Made by a program: the position numbers and the translations under genes. The notes beneath the pieces were generated by a model. It made no database searches and was not told where the DNA came from. It worked only from the letters and a program-made list of their open reading frames with translations. A stretch of 64,000 bases of DNA from Uloborus plumipes (Eukaryota; Arthropoda; Arachnida; Araneae; Uloboridae): contig JAXGGA010001043.1 in the NCBI GenBank assembly GCA_038373865.1, forward strand, positions 1 through 64,000, read 5' to 3'. Positions 1-11,374 of the stretch are shown piece after piece; position 1 is the first letter of the stretch, and each line of letters starts with the position of its first letter.

Positions 1-595
1 CATCTGTAGAAGAAAAAAGTCATGACTTGGGGGAGGGGGTTGTATTTTTTCAATTAAAATGTACAAAAAACCATCAAAAAGGATTAGGCTTTTTTTCTAC
101 TTGTTTCTTTTTTCTTTTTTGAAATAAAAGCAAGAGTATGGACGTCATGAATTAAATAATCCTCAATGATGTCATCGAGGTACGTTCAAAGTAGACCTGG
201 AAATAAACCGTAAGATTCAAGTAAATCATATAACCACTCACTTCTCTAGCCAACTTTTACTACAGGAATTACAGCTGATCATATTAAAAGTAAACAATGT
301 TGAAAGAACTGACATGTGAAGAAGATACCGTGATTTTTCTTATTGCATGATTACTGGTTATCTGGCAAAAAATATCCATTTCATATAATGTGTTAAAGCG
401 GGGTATTATGTATCCCATTTAGCGCGCTATTTATTATTATCAATATATCTCACCAATGTTATATCTTTGGTTTCAAATTCGAAAACTAATTTCCTTTTGA
501 AGCTAAAAACTAAACAGGATTTATAACGCTTATTTTGTCGTCTTACTATAAGCTTGGCATTTTAACTTAGAAAAGATAATATCAACACTGCAAAA

Positions 596-940
596 AATTA
601 GCTGTTGTTTTTCCAGTATAATACTGGCAGCCGAGGTTCCTATTTAAAACTGTAAAATGATTTAAACTGTAAAACTAGCAATTTTAGTCTGTTACTGTAA
701 AGTTAGCAATTTTACAGTTTATTGCCGTAAAATTTAGCTGCGTTGTAATGTAAAAACGACAGTATAATACTGGTAGCAGAGGTTTCAGTTTACTGCACGG
801 TACTAAACTGTTAAACGCACGGTACAAAAATGTTAATTTAGTTATTTTATAGTTTAATTCTGTAAAAATAACAATTTACAGTTTATTGCCGTAAAATTAG
901 CTGTGTTTTACTGGAAAAACGACATTCATTTTCGACAGTG
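596..940. repeat. Palindromic CACTG element, copy 1
   Basis: Non-coding element starting CACTG and ending CAGTG. Its interior is built from alternating hairpin-like units (CAGTATAATACTGG, ACAGTTTATTGCCGTAAAA). It shares ends and interior with copies near 21.7, 31.9, 39.9 and 46.0 kb. No transposase is present, so it is probably a MITE of unknown superfamily. A target-site duplication is not clear. Confidence 0.7.
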
Positions 941-1087
941 AAGACAAAGTACGAAGAGAAGGGTTAAATGCTTCGGAATTGGAAATCAAATGCAATAGCC
1001 GTTAGTAATACTACTTAATCAGAACGATTTCGACTAATGTCCAGACTGCGTAATCTGCTCCAACTGTGCAAATACGATTGAACTCAC

Positions 1088-1357
1088 CCTCAAGACAGGC
1101 GATGATGCTATCAGTGAGGTCCAGAGTTTGCCATCCTCCCGTATGCATCTTCGACAAGGGGATGGTCTCGATCTTCGGCCTCAGGGGGCGAGTGAGGTCC
1201 AAAATGTCCACCTCCATGGTCAGCTTCTTCTGGTCCAGCCGCTGCTTCTGTCTGAGGGGGTGCTTGGACTGCAGGTGGAGGTCGACTCGCTCCACGTATT
1301 CCGTGGGATGTACGCCTGTAAGGTTGAACACCAAAATGTCTTCGTTTCCTAACCTTC
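1088..1357 (-). CDS. BMP9/10-like TGF-beta family ligand, exon 2 (propeptide core)
   Basis: Internal exon of a secreted TGF-beta superfamily ligand. It encodes the latency/propeptide region, which folds with and escorts the mature growth factor. Seen: an acceptor (ttctttcag) before 1357 and a strong donor (G|GTGAGT) after 1088. The exon is 270 nt, with 2 nt of a split codon at the start and 1 nt at the end. Residue blocks typical of the TGF-beta propeptide are EDILVFNLTGV, then ERVDLHLQ (beta strand), MEVDILDL, and GGWQTLDLTDSI, which matches the conserved 'GW..hDhT..h' signature. The incoming phase 1 fits the donor of exon 1 at 28273 exactly, giving a glycine codon at the join. The block order resembles BMP9/BMP10 propeptides most (recalled, not searched); another BMP class is possible. 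The mature cystine-knot domain is not in the window, so the gene continues past base 1. Confidence 0.8.
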
Positions 1358-1952
1358 CTGAAAGAATACAAACGTTTTGAGGTTTAAAATTTAAGACATT
1401 CGGAGTTAATTGAATCGTTTATTCCAGAAACCACTTAAGAGATAAACACTAAAAGTTGGAAACAGTATTTTTACCGCTATTTATGAAAAATCCGATTAGG
1501 ATTTCAATATTTTAAACTGAAATATATACCTGTTTAGATATATTTCTTTCAGAAAATATTATTGTAACCGCTACTAAATAGTTGAACGTGAAGAAATAAA
1601 TGTTTTTTTTTTTTTAATTAGAAATTTTTCGTCGTTTAGGTGATTTCTGAAAGAAACGATTCAATTGTTATGTGAAGTAATATGATACAAAATCATGCTA
1701 TAAAAATATGTGTGCATATAATATGTTTTTTTAGACATTCCAGTAGAGAACTGTATCTGAAGGGAAATAATGTGATAATGAGCATAATTTTCTTAACTTT
1801 ACATGCAAAAGATTTTCTTTTCTTTTTTCTTTTTTAATTTTAAAAATAATGATTGATACGTGTTGTGGGTGCAACCGCACTTGCAACAGGTACCTATCAT
1901 TAGTTTTTACGTTCAAAAAATGCTTTTAAAAAGATGATTTTTTATACCGCGA

Positions 1953-2206
1953 TACATCTGTACCTCCGAACTAAAACGACGTGAGTCCAAAAATGGTGAT
2001 TTTCACTTTATTACTGCATTGTATGTAGAATCTAATTCCGCATCGACCCCCATGAGAACGTTATCCTATAAAATAAATTCCTCCACAATTATTTAGCAGC
2101 ATTAAAAGAGCCCTAGTCCCATAACTTGCATGTATCCGACAATCATTTCACCCTCTCATGAAATGTAAAGAAAATGGACTTCCGTAAGTCTGGTTCTGAA
2201 GTAGCA
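1953..2206. repeat. Short TIR element, copy 1
   Basis: Imperfect terminal inverted repeats (CTGTACCTCCGAAC at the left, GGTTCTGAAGTAGC at the right) flank ~250 bp. The interior matches the copy at 59144-59387, including CCAAAAATGGTGATTTTCAC and GCATTGTATGTAGAATC. No coding capacity, so a MITE. Its right end is fused to the next repeat family. Confidence 0.6.
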
Positions 2207-3235
2207 GGGTGGGTCAATTTCAACTTTTTTTTTTTTTCAAAAACGCCTGCGGTAGAAAAAGTTCTCCATCGATATCACACGTTTGTAAAAAAATGTTTTT
2301 ATATAAAACCATATTTAAACCCATCGTCCCAGCAACGCCCTTAAAATTTCACCAAATATGTAAAGATAAAAATTTTATTTTGGGTTTTAAATTTTTTATG
2401 TGTGATTTTTTTAATCACCTATAGTGAAAATAATTACAAAGCGAGATTCGTTGTTCTTGAAAAATTACATTCTGATCTCGTATGATATGTAAGCTCTTTA
2501 TCAGGTGCCTTGAAGTTTCGCTAAATAGATTAAAAAGAGCGTTTTTGATTTAATTAGGAAATTATATAAGTGATTTTAATCGAATATAGCGAAAAAAAAT
2601 GCACAGTAAAACTCTCTATACATGAAAAAAAAACTCTAATTTTGTATGATATTTAAGTCCTCTGCCGGGCAGGCGGATTTCTAATTTTTTTCATAATTTC
2701 GATATTTTAGCCCTGTAAAGCAGAATTTTTATCTAGCGTATTTTTAATAATTAAATCATTCCAAACATTTTTTCCTGCAGCTTGTACCAATATGTAATCA
2801 AAACACTCAATTTCAGGGCCAAAGCAAACCAAAATTATGCCGAGATCTTGATAAAATTTGGTGCCCCTCTTACGAGAAAATCCACACATTTTTAAAGTAG
2901 TTTTCTCTATATATTAAAAAAAAGTAATCTCAAAGATACTGTGAAAGGATGTTTGTGGCTGTCTTGCGTTCAGGCGGCTGCAGCTCCATAGCACTTACAG
3001 ACTTGAAATTTTAGTACAAAATTAGTTCGAACCCCCTAGATTTTCACCTCGGAGCCATTTTTCTCAATTTCGAATTAGTTTTTTTTTTTTTTTTTAATAA
3101 TTTTTTTAAGCGTAAATTTCATACTTCACTAAATTGGAGGGCGAAAAATCTCCCCACCCGTAATGTTATATGTCATTGGATTTTTTTTTTTTTTTTTTTT
3201 TCTGAAGAAGAAGATGTTTTCCATTTCTCCCCATT
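2207..3235. repeat. Degenerate AT-rich repeat, partner at 5.5-6.2 kb
   Basis: The right end of the preceding MITE runs into GGGTCAATTT, a poly-T run, then GTAGAAAAAGTT and ATCACACGTTTGTAAAA. The same order recurs from 5473. Downstream are diverged repeats around TATGATATTTAAGTCC and TTTCGCTAAAT, and two long poly-T runs near 3070 and 3181. No gene was recognised; an old non-autonomous repeat is the best reading. Confidence 0.45.
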
Positions 3236-3747
3236 AATTATGACAGGAGACAAAGGTTATTCTAATTTAGCTATTTTTCAAGGCTCACCTCGAGCAAAAT
3301 TATATTACATTCAGCCAAACTGCTTCAAAATCTTTTCAACAAGGTCGTGTTCGATAAACAAAACCGGTGACTCTTCGTTTTGTAAATTGCCCGTCTCATT
3401 TAACAAAATGTATACGATTGCTTTTATCGCATTACTTTTTTTAGCATCTAAGAAAGGTTGTCATAATTCTAATGGTATTTATTTTATTTAAGTGATTTCA
3501 TATGAATTACATTGCGTGTTTGATTTAACTTTTTTTTCTGCGAGGGAAAGAAACAGGATTTTCTGTTTGGGCTAGATATTTTACTGTGTTTTTTTTTTAT
3601 TATGTACGTTTTATTTTATTTTGTATATCAGTAGGGTTTTTTTTATTTATTTAACGAATTATTTCAAATTGTAATGGAACTGTTACTGTGCTTTCAAACG
3701 TTGAATGTAATCCTGGCCAAATTCATGGTGCTAAACCCTAATAATAC
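3236..3747. other. AT-rich intronic stretch, nothing recognised
   Basis: Poly-T-rich sequence between the repeat and the Tc1 remnant. It lies inside the BMP-like gene's intron 1. The short open frames here resemble no family I know. Confidence 0.4.
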
Positions 3748-4991
3748 TTTTTTGGAGTGTAAACTTAGTAGTTGGCTTTTTTTTTCACAATTTTTGTACC
3801 CATAATGGGACAACAGCTTTCAATAGGATTAAGGTCGAGACTGTTCCCAGGCCAGTTCAAAACTTTAATACCGTATGTTTTTAGATAGGTCTGCACCTTA
3901 ATGAGGGAAATATTTTCTTTAAATATCGGTTTTGTTGTTTGTATGAAAACATGTAAATGAGGCATAAAATCGTACGGGGAAAAATTAAATCCCACTTCCG
4001 ATTTCGCTGTATGACAGGGTGCAAAATCACGTTGAATAATGCAATTTCTTGCTCTTTTAAAATAATCCCGAATAACTGGATTTAAGCACTCGTCCAAGAT
4101 GTCAGTGTAAATTGGGGCATTAACAGTGCCTCTAATAAGTTTGAGGCATCCAATCCCTTTGCTTGATATGTTTCCATAAACCATTTGGCCCGCTGGGAAG
4201 TTCACATTAGGCGATATTCAATCTGGATGAAATGCTTCGTTCTTTCTTCGCCGAACATATCTCTAAATTTTGATTCACCCAAGAAAATTATTGAGTTCCA
4301 TTGATTCATTGTCCATGAAACATGTTATTTTGCCCATGAAAGTCGCTTCTGCTTCATTTTTTTTCGTAAGTAATGGCTTTTTTTTTGGCCCGATGGACAA
4401 AAAGACCACATTTTACAAGCCGTCTTTGTACAGTTCGTGCGCTCAAACTAACATCACTTGTATTCTCAAATTGAGTTTTTAAGTCAGGAGCACATACATG
4501 ACAATTATTGAGATACATCCATTTCAAATTTTGAAACTGAGACTTTGAGGTTACCTTTTTTCTTCCTGATACAGTTCTTCATTGATCATCGCCAGTTTCA
4601 AGTTCAAATTTTAGCACTCTCGAAACAGTAGATTGATTACAACATATTTTTTTTTAGCTATCACACCGTTAGAATATCCTTCTTTAGCTGAAGCAACTGC
4701 AGTTTTTTTTCTCATCGTAATTGCGCATACGGACACATAGCGGGCAAGTTTTCACCTCAACCAAAAACAAACCGAAAGCACGTTTCCCCACCTTTGACGA
4801 GATATTATACCTTTCGGATGATGAAATACGCTGGAAGCAATCCATTAGGCATTCGGGATACACAATTAAACAGTACGTTGCTTTCCAGCAGTTAAGAGAA
4901 TTTAATGTATACAAAATCATGTGTTAACATTACACAATGTATGATTTTCTAGGTAATGCAGTTTTTTTTTTTTTTTTTTGCCCGCCACTGT
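3748..4991 (-). pseudogene. Decayed Tc1-like transposon with transposase remnants
   Basis: A Tc1/mariner element read on the minus strand. The 5' end near 4991 reads CAGTGGCGGGCAAAA, a typical Tc1 terminus; the 3' end near 3748 is eroded. Transposase pieces follow in order across frames: an HTH piece (CNQSTVSRVLKFELETGD, ~4640-4570), a linker (KKKPLLTKK), a WTMNQWNSIIFLGESKF block (~4330-4260), and 4205-3765 with the second catalytic region (QRDFAPCHTAK) and the third (SLDLNPIES). In-frame stops, frameshifts and replacement of the first catalytic Asp by Gly (GES for DES) show it is dead. It sits inside the BMP-like gene's first intron. Confidence 0.8.
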
Positions 4992-5472
4992 ATATATTGG
5001 AGTGGATTGGAATACTATGTGAAAGTAACATAACTCAATTCAGAACCAAATACACTTCCCTGTTACCTCCCAAAGAGATAAATATAGTCAAATTCATAGC
5101 TCACAGCGTTTCAAAGGTGCACTATACACATTTACTGTGGGCGGCATTAATGCTACACTTACTGTACAATAGCGATTTGTACAACTGGTAGTTGTTGTTC
5201 CATCCGATTCTACTGAAAGTAAATCCATGGCAAATAATGACTAGTTAATTGGTTTGTTCAAATTGTTTCAAAGTTACTGCATAAATATAATGTATTTGTT
5301 CAAATACTTTCAAATTTTCTCTTTAAAAACAATATTTCGGAACCCCCATGGAACTCAAACAAGAATTCATTGCAATGGGCTCTAAACATATTATCTACAA
5401 ACGCTGTCCACTAAATCACCAGGAGAACTCTCATGGCAGGTGGCTTACAATGAAATGCTTTGTCTATATTTA
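4992..5472. other. Stretch with no recognised feature
   Basis: About 480 bp of mixed sequence between two repeats. The open frame at 4937-5191 shows no recognisable domain. Confidence 0.35.
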
Positions 5473-5528
5473 ATAATGGACTTTCGTTAGTCTGGTTCTG
5501 AGGTTGCAGGATGGGTCAATTTTAACTC

Positions 5529-5579
<51 letters not shown>

Positions 5580-6240
5580 TTTCCTGCAGTAGAAAAAGTT
5601 GTGCATCGGCATCACACGTTTGTAAAATATATTGATACATAATAGGTACACATTCGTACAGAAGAACAATTCGGTACTGTTATTAGAAAAAAATATTTAT
5701 CATCGATTTTTTTAAAGGTACGTTTCATATAGCTGGGTTGCAAAGGATAAAAAATCAAAGTTGTGCAAGTTTCTGTAGCAAGTTCTGTAGCACAGCGGAG
5801 GACTTAAATATCATACAATATTAAAATGTGTTTTTCGTGTACAAAGAGTATTATTGTGTAACTATTTTCGTAATTTTCATTCAATTATATTAAATCAAAA
5901 ATATTTTTTTTAATAAAACTGTAAATTCTTTTTACACGCTTGATGAAACTTCAATGGTCTGACGGAGAGCTTAAGTATTATACAAGAGCAGAATAAAGTT
6001 TTTCTGAAAAACTATTTTTGCCACAAAGGCCATTTAAAAAATCCCACATAAAAATTCTAAAAGTCAAAATTCAAATACAGTTTTTTACAAATTTGGTAAA
6101 ACTTCAAAGGCCTGTCTGGTAGTTTAAATATATTTTGATGTCAAAACTTTTTTTTTTCTTTTATAAAGCATTTGATGTCAATACACAATTTTTTCCACCA
6201 CAGGCATTTTGATTTGTAAAAAAAAACAAACGCTTGGAAA
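5473..6240. repeat. Degenerate AT-rich repeat, copy 2
   Basis: Matches 2173 onward: AATGGACTTTCGTTAGTC, GGTTCTGAGG, GGGTCAATTTTAACT, a ~43-nt poly-T run, then GTAGAAAAAGTT and ATCACACGTTTGTAAAA. Several diverged internal units follow, each with a TTAAATATCATACAAT-like core. Non-coding. Confidence 0.5.
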
Positions 6241-7104
6241 TTTCTTGTTTCTTGGTGCAATTTTCATGTTTGTTCAACCTAAGCTTTAAAGCCCTCCTTA
6301 TCCGCCTAATACATGCAGAAAAATTTTCAAAAGTGATGTAATAAATACCTCAAGCGAAAAATGGTTGAATATGATTAAATTTTGAAAAAGTCAGTTTGGT
6401 TATAGGTTTGAAAATAGGTCGGAAATCAATCTTACTAAATATCCCACAGAATCGTGGGAAGACATTCGGATAGAATGGTAAAGACAACAAAAATATGAGA
6501 AAAACTGGATTCAGTGTGGGCTGTGATGTAATTGAACAGTGCAGAAAGAAGTGTCAATGATTTGATAAGAGTCACCGCTGTTTACGGAAAGTGGTGTAAA
6601 TGCTTTGATAAGAGTATTTTCTGTTAGTTGCCACACTTTTTCAAAAATTGAGCTCTTGATTAAAAGAGCCGCGGTCGAATAGATACTTATTGCACAGTTG
6701 ACAAATGTATAACAGGTGGCAATTTTTTGTTGACTATTTTGTTCACTGGGCAAGAGGACGAGTGTGGAGGGAGACAAACTGTGAACGATTTCGATAAACA
6801 AGTCGAAAATTCATCATTGTTTTTAGACATGAGCACATCATAAAAATGGCAGAGAATTAGTGTTTTCATTTTAGCAGAAAATTGGGTACTGGAACCAATG
6901 GAGATAATAGTATCTCTAATATCAGGTACCATATCAGAGATGGCGTTCAAGAGGGCAAAAGTTGTTTTTGTTGAAGTGTCCGTAGTTAATAATCACTATT
7001 GAAAGATTGCTTACCATTGGCTCTAGAAGTTGTAATTCTTTATTTATTTTACAGATAAAACAAAATTAGAAATATTTACATCAGAGAGAGAGGAAATCAG
7101 GTCA
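6241..7104. other. Unassigned intronic stretch
   Basis: No repeat, splice-bounded exon or protein domain was recognised. The minus-strand open frames at 6511-6801 and 6687-6950 overlap and resemble no family known to me. Confidence 0.35.
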
Positions 7105-7180
7105 CAGATGGGAATCGAACAGACGACCTCCGATATACGGAGCGAAGTTTCTACAGCAGAACGACGGATTTCCCACGAGG
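7105..7180 (-). repeat. tRNA-derived SINE head or tRNA pseudogene
   Basis: On the minus strand a B-box-like GTTCGATTCCC follows an anticodon-arm-like palindrome (CTCCG TATAT CGGAG) and a degraded A-box region. The ends do not form a clean acceptor stem, so this is a tRNA-derived repeat rather than a working tRNA. Confidence 0.5.
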
Positions 7181-7604
7181 GTAAATATAAAAGTGTCGTC
7201 AACACTTAAAAGTATATGGAAAAGCTGACCCAAATTGTAAGGTTCACCCGGTTTTTGTAAGAAATTAGGGACTAGACCTTAAGGTGTTACCCATAGCTAA
7301 ACTTCAGTTTATGATTGTGTTAGCAGATACTAGGGTTGTGTATTTAAGCCATTTTTTGATCAGACCTATTTGTCATTCATGATCGGTGTGGTGGAATTCT
7401 CGTAGTCTTTTTTGTCGAAACTGTATAATCTCTCTTACAGGCACATGATTAGTTCGAAATTAAACATGAAGAAAATTATATGGCTTGAATCTGCGAAGGA
7501 TATTATTGAATTTGATGACATTTTCTAAAAGAATAAGTATTGTAATCCAGAATAAGGGTTAACTTAGAAGTAAAATGTTGGACCAGCCCAAAGGATGTGG
7601 GAAA

Positions 7605-7637
7605 GGACCCCTTAAGACAATAGGTCTTAAGGGGTCC
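7605..7637. repeat. Perfect 14-bp hairpin
   Basis: GGACCCCTTAAGAC (7605-7618) and its exact reverse complement (7624-7637) flank a 5-nt loop. A related GACCTTAAGG occurs near 7275. It may be the end of an eroded foldback element. Confidence 0.75.
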
Positions 7638-8692
7638 TCAATATTTTTAACATTATCTACCATGCTTATTACACGCTAACCTTTTTATCGACCACTACTT
7701 CACCAAGCAGATTCATGTACCTAAAATCATTGGTGTTACTTTCATAGTCAAATATGAAAGCAGTTGCCATTGAACTATAGTTGAAGCAAACCTAAGTTAG
7801 CAGCATTGTGGAGGCTACTCAAATTCTAATCACAGCACTACAATGCTGAAAAATTTGGTTTTCCTCAACTATTCTGCCACCATAGTTTAATGTGCTGAAA
7901 TCCAAAATTTTGTTGCACTTCATTTTTGCAGATTTTTTGTTGCTTGTTCAAAGATCTAACTATCAAAGAAATTTAAAATTTTGTTCCTACGTGATTCTGT
8001 TTTAATATAGCTAAAACTTTTTTTATATAGCTATTATGCTATTATAGCAATAGCTATTATGAATTTAAAAATTTATGTCTGCTAGTTTTTTCCAACATTT
8101 TTTCCTATGGAGATAGGTTTTTCTTTCTTATGACGGCAGTCTAGTTCAGTAACATCAGCTTTCTTTCTTGACTATATATAGTAGAAAAAAATTTCAAAAA
8201 TTTACTTTCGACCAAAAAAAATACAGTTACAGTTGAGCAAATATGATTTAAATTTCTTCTTTATTCCAGTTACAACTTTCTTTGCCAACCAAAATAGTAA
8301 CTGAACAGATTAAGCAATGAAATTCTTACTAAAATACAAAAACATTCACTTTGAATAAAGGTTAATATAAATAATTAATTGCAATGTTATTATTTGTGCA
8401 ATCAAGCTACAATTATGCATGCAAGAAATTGTTTCACTTTTTAGAGGAATAGCTTATGACACCTTTCATTATTACTTCCACTCATACATAGCTAATTAAT
8501 TAAGAAACAAAAAAATTATTTAAAACAGTTAAATTCCAAGAAGAAGGAAATCATTACGGATGGCAAGTCAGTAGTCGTCCATTCCAGGCAATATCAGACC
8601 ACTACAACATCAAAGCACACTACCTGCACTAAAGTCCTTAAATTGAGATTTGGATTGCTTTATTAACAAGAAAGTCTGTCAAGAACTAAACG
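7638..8692. other. AT-rich intronic stretch, nothing recognised
   Basis: No coding signal, no tandem repeat and no recognised element. Confidence 0.35.
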
Positions 8693-10217
8693 AGCCTACT
8701 TTCCTGTAAATCGACACCGGCATTCTAGCATCTGATCAATATTATCTTGATTATCTGAGACTGAAAATTATGTCAAACATACCTTTTTAACACCTAAAGC
8801 TGATTTCTAAATGCAAAATATACCAATCTCATCAGACGAAATAGACACGTAAAAAGTAAATAAACGAATAAATAAAGTCTTTTCGCACCTTTTAGAGAAT
8901 GTAACTGTTATAGTTCTTCCGTAGGAAAATTCCTCAATCGCTTTCAATAAATAAATAACTAAATAAAAGTACAAACATACACAGAAAGGAAAAAAAAAAC
9001 TCGTTCGTCAATAAAATATCTCGAATTTCATTTTTAATCCGTTGCCAGTTGTTAAATATAAATAAAGAATAAAATGCTCTCGCGAATGAAAAATTTTTGT
9101 TACAAAAAAATCGTCTGCTTAAAAAAAAATAATAATAAAAACAAAACCCATAAATAAATAAACAAAAAATCGTCTGCACAGTCTGTCATTTTTTTTTTTC
9201 TGAGCCTGTATTTCCGCCATGTTTACGGAGTCGGAGTCGGAATCAGTCCTCACAGAAGATTATCCAGAAAAATACTTTACATGCATTATTTATCAAAACC
9301 ATTTCCTTACAAAATTAGTTTGAAAGAAATACGCCTTTAAGCTCAGGATCTACATTTAACTTAAACGCTAATATTAAGTTTCTTTCTGAACGGTTCAACG
9401 TTGAACAAAAAATGGTTCGAATCAAAAAGCGAACTATGGGAATGAGAATCTCCGAGATCTTTCGAACAAAAAAAAGTTTATTCAATTCGGACGGTACACT
9501 TAAAAGTTATTAGGTAGGAAAAGGTTGCTTGAACGGTTCAATGTTGAGCGAAAAAATATTTAAAATTTAAATATGGTAATGAAGTATCCTTGCTGAGATC
9601 CTTCGAATAAAAAAAAAAGTTTGTTTAAATCTCACTGTTCACTCAAAAGTTATTAGGGGCTTGTTTGAAGGAAGCTTGTTTGAACGGTTCAATGTTGAAC
9701 GAAAAATTGTTCAAATCGAAAATGTAAATACGGGAATGAAGTATCCTTGATAAGATCTTTCTAACAAAAAAAAAGTTTGTTCAAATCGGACTGTTCATTA
9801 AAAAGTTAGTATCGCGGGACCGGTTGTTTGAACGGCTCAAAGTTGAACCAAAAATTGTTCAAATCAAAAAATCAAATATGGGAATGAGCTGTACTCGCAG
9901 AGATCTTTCCAACAAAAAAAGTTTGCTCAAATCGGAATGTTCATTCAAAAGTTATTAGGGGGGACAGACAGACAGACCGACAGACGCACAAATTCCCCAT
10001 CTCAATACCCTACTTTCCAATTTTTAATTTTTCAATATTCATTTTTCTTTTTTATTTCTTTTTGCCTTTTTTTTTTGGATTTGGCGATATTTTTTTGACT
10101 TGGCGATATTTTTTGGAATTGGCGATATTTTTTGGACTTGGTGATATTTTTAAGATGCATTGAGCCACTTTTAATGCTTTTTAGTCTTTCTTTTATTTTT
10201 AACGGGGAAAGTAGGCT
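8693..10217 (+). mobile_element. TIR element with ~146-bp internal units, copy 1
   Basis: Ends are AGCCTACTTTCC at the left and GGGGAAAGTAGGCT at the right, an inverted repeat shared with copies at 15755-17740 (inverted) and 54785-57648. Order inside: a unique left part, a conserved GC-rich block (TTCCGCCATGTTTACGG then GGAGTCGGAGTCGG), four or more units spaced about 146 bp (each with GAACGGTTCAATGTTGAAC and AAAAGTTATTAGG), a GACAGACAGACC run, then repeats of TTGGCGATATTTTTT. Similarity also continues about 20 bp left of the TIR (GTCAAGAACTAAACG), so the exact left end is uncertain. No transposase is present; the superfamily is unknown. Confidence 0.7.
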
Positions 10218-11374
10218 TTAAACGAAAATCCAGTTTTCCTGAGCCTCGAGAGACAAGAATAGCAGACGACAAATGGATTTTCTGGAGTAGGAGACCAAAG
10301 CCTTCTGCTATCGTAAGTTTTTGACGACTCTATATGCAGTAGTAAAGATACATTATCGGGTTGAAACTACTAGATACTGTTTGATTTTCTTAGGTAAAAC
10401 CTTCCGCGTATTTACGCATGCGTCAGGTCTTCTCTGATCTTACTAAAATAGGGGGTGATAGGTAAAATAACAATAAGGGGAAGAATAATAAGAAGCATTT
10501 GAGCCGTATCAAACAACGTAGAATTTTAAATACCTAGTTTAGTTGAATATGTCAAAAGGATAGCAAATGCAAGTTTTAAATTGAAAACTTCGGAAAGTTC
10601 CCATTCACAACCCATCACCCCGTTTTTAAGTAGAATGGTTCGCGAGTGCTAGGCAAGGCTTTCACGGACGGACAGTACACTAGACCTAGAGACTAAAGAT
10701 AACACAGGTTAGGTTGGAAAGAGTAGCGTTGAGGTGGTGAACAAAGTTACACTAAAACTTTACGTTGAGCAATTTTTTACTTGCTTGCCGCGCAATTTTT
10801 TACTTGCTTGCCACGTGGCGAGTGGTGACCGCTGATCTCGATTTTTACCGTATTTGAAAACTTTTCGTTTTCTTTTTTGACCTTTACTTTAGATGTTATC
10901 AGCATCTCCTATTGATAAAAATTGTTTAAAAAAATTATAAGAGCCTCGTATGGAGTACACTAAACTTATATACGGATTCCCATCTCCTCTTATCTTTCCT
11001 ATTTACGTATATGCATATACCCTATTTCATATAAATTTCTATTTAATATTATCAATATGACATGTATAGCGTAATGTATAGTAGAAGGAGTAACTTCGCT
11101 TTATTCTCCTCAGCAAAAACATTTCCCTAAAAATGAAGAGATAAATCATCTGCATCCCTTATATTACACTCAACATGCTGAAGAAATATTCAGATTCGTA
11201 TTGTTTTTCCCAATTTGTGGCAAAAACCCGATCTTTGTCCGAGACTTGGGCGTGACCGCAGCCCTGGGTCAGTCCGGGAGAGTTATGGGCTGTCATCATC
11301 AGCCGGATCTGCGACTGATGCTGATGGATCCAGTGACGAACGACCCGCCCGGATAAATAGAATGCTTGTCTGAC
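10218..11374. other. Unassigned stretch with a GC-rich patch
   Basis: Mostly plain AT-rich sequence. There is a small direct repeat near 10765-10812 (GCAATTTTTTACTTGCTTGCC, twice) and a GC-rich patch at 11220-11350 just before the tandem array. No splice-bounded exon was found. Confidence 0.35.

Noticed and set aside
1066..1380. Plus-strand open frames over the BMP exon
   Set aside because: Shadows of the minus-strand propeptide exon, which has splice sites and a recognisable domain.
7105..7180. Possible functional tRNA gene
   Set aside because: The A-box region is degraded and the acceptor stem does not pair, so it was kept only as a tRNA-derived repeat.
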